Positions 57,165-64,000 of a stretch of 64,000 nucleotides of DNA are shown piece by piece. The DNA is from Apoderus coryli. Its lineage: Eukaryota; Arthropoda; Insecta; Coleoptera; Attelabidae. Position 1 is the stretch's first letter; every line of letters starts with the position of its first letter. The notes under the pieces were generated by a model. That model saw only the letters and a list, made by a program, of their open reading frames with translations, was not told where the DNA came from and searched no databases. Both the position numbers and the translations under genes were made by a program. The stretch spans positions 19,540,860 through 19,604,859 of the forward strand of contig OU452199.1 of NCBI GenBank assembly GCA_911728435.2, in the 5' to 3' direction.

Positions 57165-57810
57165 CTAAATTAAAATGAGTTTTATCAATTGAAGAATATG
57201 CAGATATGGTGTATTGTAATAGTTTGTGCAATGCAAATGCAAGAGCAGCAGCCCGAGAATAACAAATTAGGTATCCTAATAGACGTCATCCATATCACAA
57301 AATATTTAGGGCTACATTTCACAGGCTTAAGAACGACAGGGAGCATTTTACCTAGAGTTAACGAACGACTGCATCATCTAAATATTCAAACTGAAGAAAA
57401 CATAGTGGATTTAGTTTTAGACGATCCGAAAACAAGCACTAGAAGAATATCAGCTAAATCGGCATTACCTCAAACAACTGTTTGGAGAGTATGAAATCGA
57501 GAAATGCTGTATAGTCACAGAAGTTTTAAATCAACTGTTTGGACACAATTGGATTGGTTTGGGAGGTCCCATTGAGTGGCCTCCAAGATCACCGGATCTG
57601 AATCCGCTCGACTTCTTTTTATGGGGGTACGTGAAACAATTAGTTTACAGTGTACCAATTATAAATGAAAACCAACTACTGGAGAGAGTTCACGAAGCTG
57701 CTAGGGAAATAAGAAACGATCAACTACAAATTCATTAGTTGAAAGATGTCGAATATGCATTACTGTCAATGGAGGGCAATTTGAACAGTTGTTATGAATT
57801 TTCTTATATT
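57165..57810 (+). pseudogene. DUF4817/mariner-like transposase, internally deleted
   Basis: The N-terminal DUF4817 region reads EEYADMVYCNSLCNANARAA and, after a frameshift, YPNRRHPYHKIFRATFHRLK. The helix-turn-helix follows (ENIVDLVLDDPKTSTRRISA, TTVWRV, ending 57494). The text then jumps to the C-terminal catalytic block GGPIEWPPRSPDLNPLDFFL and WGYVKQLVYSVP (57565-57660). The final region (REIRNDQLQIH) ends in a stop. About 200 residues, with the first two catalytic acidic residues, are deleted. It lies between matching long inverted repeats, so this is a non-autonomous derivative of a once complete element. Confidence 0.8.
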
Positions 57811-58082
57811 AATTTCGAGTTTAGTTTTTTATTGATAAATTTTTAATGGTACTGATATGCCTTAAAATTTCTTGTTAAGTACTTTGTTATTATTAAATCG
57901 TTTTCCACTTCAACTTTGATTTTTCATTTTGTTTTCTGGTAAACGTTATTCTGATTTAAATCTACCATTAACTTGCAATTAATCGGTTTTCATAAAAATG
58001 GTAGAAACCATATCATCGACGTAATTAACTTTTTTGTAGCTTATAAGTTGCTCTTTTTAAAAAAGTAATAATTTAATAGTAT

Positions 58083-58742
58083 ATTAAGTATAAAGGGCGA
58101 TAAAGCATTCGTTGCAGCCCGCCGCTGTATAGACACACGAGTGAGCGAAGCGAGCGAGGGCAGCTATACAGCGAAGGGCTGCAGCGGCTTTACCGCCAGT
58201 GGTGCTTACAACTGTTTGTCGCCTGCCTCTTCATACTACAATATTAAACCAAAAGAACTTTATTTTAATAATTAATTATTACTGTTATGAACTGTTTTTG
58301 ACAGAAATTAATGGGAGTATTTTTTGACGTACATGATAATAGGCGTGTTGAGTATTTTAAATGTAGAAAGAAACTGTCAAATTATTATCTGAGCGTGTAC
58401 GCTATAGAAATTTGATTTTAGAATCTTAGGTATATTTCGGTACTACAATAATAATTAAAAAGTGATTACTAATTAATAATGGACAAATTTAAATAATTAA
58501 ATGAGTTTAGCGGAATGGCAGACGACTACCTAAGTAAACTTTCTCGATTAATTGTCAACTTATCCTCTAGATGGAATGCACATTAAGTTAAGTGAGTGAA
58601 AACTACTGATGTTAACGTTATTATTGGAAATCTAACAGTAGCGCCATCTATGAAAAAAAATTAAAATGAGCGGGCGCTAACTGGTCATTTACCGCCCGCA
58701 TATGCGGGCGGTAAAACTCTGTTTAAGTGCAGGCAGGCGAAA
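58083..58742. mobile_element. Insertion nested in the right arm of the mariner-like element
   Basis: It interrupts the arm between AGTAATAATTTAA and TAATGAAGCTTGTC, which are adjacent in the left arm. It starts near AAGGGCGATAAAGC and ends near GGGCGGTAAAACTC. It contains GC-rich blocks unusual for the region (58125-58200) and a perfect 22-bp palindrome at 58691-58712. No transposase or clear terminal repeats are seen, so the family is unknown. Confidence 0.6.
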
Positions 58743-58940
58743 AAATAATGAAGCTTGTCAAAAGTGTCATTAATTAATTTATGTGTAAAATTTACCCAAA
58801 TGCCCCCTATATCTACGCCAATGAACAGTTAATGAACGTCAAAATAATGCAGATTATTTTAGGTTATCGGTCCCCAAATGCATGTAAAATTTGGTCAAAA
58901 TCGGTTAGTCTTTGAGAAATTAACAAAAAAAGTTAATTTG

Positions 58941-59660
58941 ACCACTAAATTTGGACACCCTGTATCTCGATAACGAAGCATTTACGGATATGGGTTCAAT
59001 GGCAAAAAGTGCTTGAATTGTTTTCAGGAATCTCCAGTTTTCGTTTGTTGCAACCATAATGAATCACCCTGTAAATGCAGCTTTATCTTGTTTTTTCTGG
59101 TTTTGTATATTCCTCCAAACACACTCGTATTAAAACTTATTGGATTTTATTTTTCCTAAAAAGGGCTTAACAGAAGCCCTGTATATTAAGTTAAAATATA
59201 GTTCTAGAATACGTGTGGGCTGTTTTATATGTATGCCGCAGGAAACTCATACATAGCATTGCAGGAAATTCGCGCTCGTGTTTCTCAATGAAAGAATATA
59301 TATCTCTTCAATCACATTTAACGGCCCTTTTGGATGCATTCATGTGGTACGTGATGTGCTTTATTCACACACGGCTTTAGAACGGGTTTAAAAATTAATA
59401 TAATATTATGTGAGGACTATCGTGCTGAGTTTGGATAAGCATAAAAGGAGAGATAGATTTCTTATACGAGGCGCAAAATGAGAAAATAAAAATCGGGATT
59501 AAATTACAAGCGCCATAAATTCTGATGTCGATTTACCATATTCCATTACTTTGTTTCGGTTATTTTATCTTTTATTCTCAAAATTAATACCTCTTTTTAT
59601 GTCTTTTATAGATCAGTTCTGTAAAAAAATTAAATTTAATTGTTTTGAGTAATTTAATTT
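58941..59660. other. Non-coding stretch with two CACCCTGTA boxes
   Basis: Boxes GACACCCTGTATCTCG (about 58957) and AATCACCCTGTAAATG (about 59062) bound a 105-bp segment. The remainder has no recognised gene. Confidence 0.5.
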
Positions 59661-61195
59661 AAGCCCGGTTTAGCCAACGTTTTTGTATAATGCAGTGAAT
59701 ATGATTAGTCGTAGTTTTTGTTACAGTTTTAATGTATAATGCATAACAAATGCAAGCGTTTATCCAACATATAGTCATAAAAACAAGCATAACCAAAGTG
59801 CCGAGCCAATCAACATCTGTATATTATGCGGGATGCAAGCAATAATACACAACATGATTATTTTTATTTTTGTTTGGGCCATACCAAACATATAAAACAA
59901 TTTTGTAAATTTGTCCACAATTTTGCATCATACTTCATAGATCTCCTATGTTATGTAACACAAAATATAATATACTCGTACATTCAGCAGTTTTATTTTT
60001 AAAAGTGTTGTGTACAGTTTCGATACCGATACCTTTTAGACAAGTATCGGTAGAATTCATACTTGGCAAAAATTACGGGTATCGGAATCGAGACTTTTTA
60101 CTATTTTCGCATCCCTAGTTACTTCCTCTTCTTCTATTATATGGCCTGAACTTCTAGGTTATTCGGCCAGTTTAGGGAACGCCCGTTACCTCGACGGGTA
60201 CGTGTACTAGGAGAACAAAATAAGTAGAAGTCCACAGCAAAGTGAATCTGGATGAGATCCTATAACTTCTACTTTAGACAAAACTACAACTTACTACAAC
60301 TTTAGAGAGCAATCCTTTAGAAAAGCACATACACGTCTAATGCCTTCTAGAGAAAGAAAATCAAGATGCAAGATGGCTGAAGTAATTGGGGAGTACAGGA
60401 ATGTATGGGATGACATCTGATGGTAAAAGGAATCGGAACGTACATGAAATAATATACATCAAGCTGTTTATCTTTTTTATAGGTTACATTTTATATTGAT
60501 TTTTTAAGCTCGCATGCGGACCTGCGCACATTGCCATTTGTCGTAATCATATTCATAAAAGTTGATATAATTGAATTTTCACAAAAAACTGTTTTAGTCA
60601 CAAAGACTCGGCCATAGTCGTCGGCGTTCGGAAACGTCATTGCGGGAGTTTCAAACTACGGCATAATTTTGTTCATAGCAGAGACATACTGTAAACTACC
60701 AAATTTTAAAAATGAAAACTGAACAACTTATAAGTATTTAATAATTTTTAATATCAAACAATCGTAACAAATAAATATCAAACGTATCGTTACAAGAGCT
60801 AGATGTATTCTGTCTTCTTATGTCGCTAATCCTGCCGACATATATCACAAACGTTTTTACTGAATCAGCGATAAGCCAGGGGATGTGATTCACAGTCAAT
60901 ACAATAAGCATAAAATGCATATCTATAAATGCATACTTTACAATAATAATAATATGTTCATAATTTATATCATAAAGTTAATGAAGTTTCAATTATTATA
61001 TATATAATATAGTTTGAATTTTCTCGCATTAACATGTTTCCGAACACCAACACTATAGCCGAGGCTGTCACTATTCTTACTACAACATTCAAAGTTATGA
61101 CTATTACAAATCATAACAACTTGTAAACTAAGCGTTGTATAAACTATACACTAATCATATTCTTATGCTTATTCATTGGCTAAACCAGCCTTTAC
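59661..61195. mobile_element. Inverted-repeat element with GGTTTAGCCAA ends
   Basis: The left end CCCGGTTTAGCCAA (59664-59677) pairs with TTGGCTAAACCAGCC (61176-61190). Further inside, ATATGATTAGT (59699) pairs with ACTAATCATAT (61150). A second paired block is CTCGGCCATAGTCG-CGTTCGGAAAC (60606-60640) against GTTTCCGAACACC-CTATAGCCGAG (61037-61063). The left arm is therefore broken by about 0.8 kb of other DNA. That includes a segment ending TTTTCGCATCCCTAG (60103-60117), a hAT-like terminus. No transposase is present and no target duplication was resolved. Confidence 0.65.
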
Positions 61196-62150
61196 TTATA
61201 AATATCTACTATAACCATTTATGATGATTATGTGTATTCTAGAGTTGCACTTGTTAGTTCCATCTAGATACCGGCAGTGTGAACGTAAAATTAAATATTA
61301 AATAGTTGTTTTACAGCTGATCGTCACTTCTCCAGTTCATCTTAATTAGGATTCAGCTGATCCATTAAAGTCATGGTTTTTGCTAACAGGGCCGAACGGT
61401 ACATCAGATTATTAGGTGAAACACAACCTTCCATGTGATCGATTCTATTTAATGTATATTGCGTGCAAAAAGAATGAAAAATCTTTCAAGGATCGATGAA
61501 TTTATTCATTGATTAAAATTTTTTTTCGTATTACACGATGTGCTAGCACACAAGGCAAATAACACCCGAAATAAGTAACAATTTGAAATAACTGTGAAGG
61601 TTGAACATTGCACGAGCATATCGCTAGTAATAATTAAGAAAATTATTTTATCAATTGTTCAATGATTATCGATAAATCATTAATTGCTGGGGGGCACAAG
61701 TGCCGTGCATATTTTCGTTCGTGCGACAGTTTTGAATATATATATCGAAAGAGAAAAAATAATAACGTTTGCAGAAAGTTGGCCGTCCTTTTTTATTTAA
61801 ACAAAAAGTTATATGTACATTAAAACTACTCTTGGTGTTACTGTGGCAAAATATATACCTAATAATTGTGTGAAAGTGGAGAACATTGGAGAGTGGCAGT
61901 AGATTGGATTACAACGGGACCCCGCAACAGAACTGCAGCATTAAAAGGCAGGCCACGTTAATTTTAATCGCGTCGCTCTATTATCCTAACAGAAAAAATT
62001 GGAATTTAAATATTGAACTTGTGCAACCTACTAATACAGTCCATTAAAAAATAGTTAATCATTGCATTTACTATACAAACATAAGGACAACTAAACTAAC
62101 AAGAACTGTCGACTAATACAAATAGTGAAAATTATATTATATACTGTGTC
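61196..62150. other. Non-coding stretch
   Basis: No recognised gene or repeat. Confidence 0.4.
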
Positions 62151-62154
62151 CACG

Positions 62155-62830
62155 TAAGTTGGCGGCATATGGGAAACTTCTTTATTATTAATTTTACGAA
62201 AAAAAGTTATACTTCATAAAAAGTTCTGCATATTCCAAAACCTAAAATGCAACCATCAGATGTTAAATTTTTTCAGTCGTTACGAGATTTGTCAAAAAAA
62301 TCATCTCATCGTACCAACGCAAACAACCCCTGGTGTCGTGTTAGCCTCGACCATCGGCGGAATCAACTCCTAGGTTCATGACTCGAACTGTACAGAGTGT
62401 GAGGGTACCGGTCCAAGGGACGCTAGCCTCGGATACTAGGCTTGTAATTCCCTTCAGAGGACTGCTCAGCTACATGACCGGGGAGTTACACTGCAAATGG
62501 CATCGTCCACAGCAATGATCTCATTCACCTCAAGCGACTTGGCATGATTTGATGTCGCTTTCAAGGAATATGTAGGGCCCCCGTCTCCCGCCGTCCTGTT
62601 GTTAGGCTAGATCTTGACAAAGTAGATCTAATACCAACCTACAACAGTCACTATTGGTAGGATCAAGCCAGATGCTTGCAAGTAATCGCCCCCGCACGAC
62701 ATCTTAAAGATGTTTGGCATCATTTGAGGGATGCTCCTTTTAGTCAGTACATCAATTAGTGTCGGATACTAGCGCAGTAAGATCTGCTACACCTCAACCT
62801 ACTAGCAATGGGTATCCTCTGCCAAATGGA
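62155..62830. other. GC-rich island, possible SINE-like sequence on the minus strand
   Basis: The stretch 62320-62820 has clearly higher GC content than everything around it and no long ORF. On the minus strand it contains GTTCGAGTC (about 62385-62377), a perfect pol III B-box, and TAGCTGAGCAGT (about 62472-62461), close to an A-box. The two are about 80 bp apart, longer than in a tRNA. It could be a SINE or the untranslated part of a retroelement; a host sequence is not excluded. Confidence 0.3.
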
Positions 62831-64000
62831 GCATCCTATATGTTAGATATTATATTTTTGGATTTCCCATCCATTTTGGAGTGTTTTGTTTTAACACCTA
62901 TCTTCTACTGTGTTTGAATAATTAATGTATTTTGTTTTTTGTCCAAAACCTGTTTTGGAGACCTGTCTCATGAAAATATTGGTCATTTTGCCATTTGAAT
63001 AAACCGAATCATCAAATTTTGAAGGTAGTTTAAAAACATCTATTTGAAGAAAATCAACTATCTTGACAGATTGATCCATCAGGTTACAGGGTGGTCGCAA
63101 ATTACTGTAGTATGATTCCCTAGGTATTAAAAATAGGTATATGTCAATTTATTGAACACCCTGCATATTATCAAATATTCTGAAAGACAATCAAATTTTC
63201 TTTCAAATGATATGTCATGTTCATATATCGCAGCTTTAAGGTTTCTGAAATAAAAACAAGTTTCTAGCAAAATTGTACGATATTGTTATATTTTAATTAG
63301 GCAGCCGCCATTTGTCATTAAACGCCATGAAAAATTGTTGGTAATTATTGTAATATTTTGACATTTCGTGTTGTTGATTAAGTAAATAAAAAACTGGATT
63401 GTCTGTGAATATTACCGAAATCTCAAGCAATCAAGTATAGAAAATAAAATACGACTTCTAAATGGTGTCCTTTGGACTTTTTGCAAAAAACCAATCAGAA
63501 AGAAGATGTCATTTATTTATATTGGTTTCTATAGTCCATCCTAATTTATATTACCTTGCTTTTACCCCAATAAAAAACTGATAATACCTACCTGCTTACA
63601 AAGGGGTGGGTCAAGTAAATGTTTGGGGGTGTGAGAATTTAGGTAAAATAAATAACATAGAATAAATAAACAGAGAATATTCACTCCCACCACTTTCTAT
63701 TGGCCTGTGCGAGGCAGGTTGCAGACATTTTTTATTACTAACCACGCAAATTATATTTTAGGTTAAGGTCTAAATGGTAACATCTTTTTTTGGAAAATTA
63801 GAACATGGATGCTCAAACGTTACATTTTGGCTTAAATTAATAAAATTATTAATAATATTTAACTTAATTAAACAATTTTCAAAATTATTTTGTAATATAT
63901 TTTCTAATTTGGAAATGTATTGTTCAGCTCTAAGGAAAAAAAGTGTAATTGGTTACGGGCAAATATAAATTTATTAATTTTAGATAGAATAAAATAAAAT
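62831..64000. other. Non-coding stretch to the window end
   Basis: Boxes TTACAGGGTGGTCGCAAATT (63083) and TTGAACACCCTGCATATT (63153) bound a short segment of about 90 bp. Frames up to 69 codons have no recognised content. Confidence 0.4.

Larger units (their letters stand above)
56740..58940. mobile_element. Long-TIR DUF4817 mariner-like element with nested insertion
   Basis: About 280 bp at each end are inverted copies. Left 56745-57050 pairs with 57910-58080 plus 58742-58935. Shared words include TAACCTAAAATAATCTGCAT, GGGTAAATTTTACACATAAA, GACAAGCTTCATTA and GCAACTTATAAGCTACAAAAAA. The right arm is interrupted at about 58080-58742 by another insertion. The outer right edge runs into GGACACCCTGTATCTCGATA. 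The transposase gene lies between the arms on the plus strand. Confidence 0.8.

Noticed and set aside
1..64000. CRISPR arrays, rRNA or tRNA genes
   Set aside because: No regularly spaced short repeats, no rRNA-like stretch and no tRNA cloverleaf were found; the pol III-like boxes at 62.4 kb have the wrong spacing.

Overview
The window is AT-rich, intron-bearing animal DNA packed with transposable elements. Recognisable families are ZMYM1-type hAT, Tc1/mariner with a DUF4817-type N-terminus, Crypton-type tyrosine recombinase, I-group and CR1/Jockey-like non-LTR retrotransposons, THAP-domain genes and hammerhead ribozyme motifs. Together they point to an insect; the order cannot be fixed from the sequence. 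I found no rRNA, tRNA or CRISPR array and no confidently recognisable host gene. Almost all protein-coding signal belongs to mobile elements, most of them broken and nested in one another.

Layout. 1-15860 is one inverted structure: two nearly identical 2.2 kb arms (1-2215 and 13666-15860) face each other across 11.45 kb of older repeats. That centre holds two hammerhead ribozyme motifs in opposite orientation, a ~1 kb foldback element, a TTAA-flanked MITE, a ~170 bp tandem repeat, and 5'-truncated non-LTR copies, one split by a hAT element with a perfect 8-bp target duplication. 16903-19209 is the only long intact ORF: a 768-aa hAT-type transposase whose first catalytic motif is altered. 20-25.6 kb is largely non-coding, with an AACGTT-rich stretch, an element with GGACGTCC subterminal repeats, a triplicated tandem repeat and two candidate terminal exons. 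26-34.5 kb holds Tc1/mariner and non-LTR pseudogenes.

35.3-41.8 kb is a nest of inverted-repeat elements. The outermost of these (37456-41830) carries a complete two-exon THAP zinc-finger gene (110 aa, minus strand) and a second, degenerate THAP gene on the plus strand, but no transposase. 42.1-45.0 kb is a minus-strand non-LTR endonuclease pseudogene split by a 2165-bp hAT-like element (8-bp duplication). 47.0-49.8 kb is an I-group ORF2 with RNase H, split cleanly by a 1270-bp element that encodes a small cysteine-rich CXC-like protein (3-bp duplication). A Crypton pseudogene adjoins it.

51.7-64 kb holds two short unidentified ORF clusters, an array of ACAGGGTG-type modules, a second copy of the foldback element, a long-TIR DUF4817 mariner-like element that itself carries a nested insertion, and a further inverted-repeat element near 60 kb. 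Nothing behaves as an operon or pathway; the biology here is the order of insertions and the few sequences that keep structure or an open frame (ribozyme motif, hAT ORF, THAP gene, CXC ORF).
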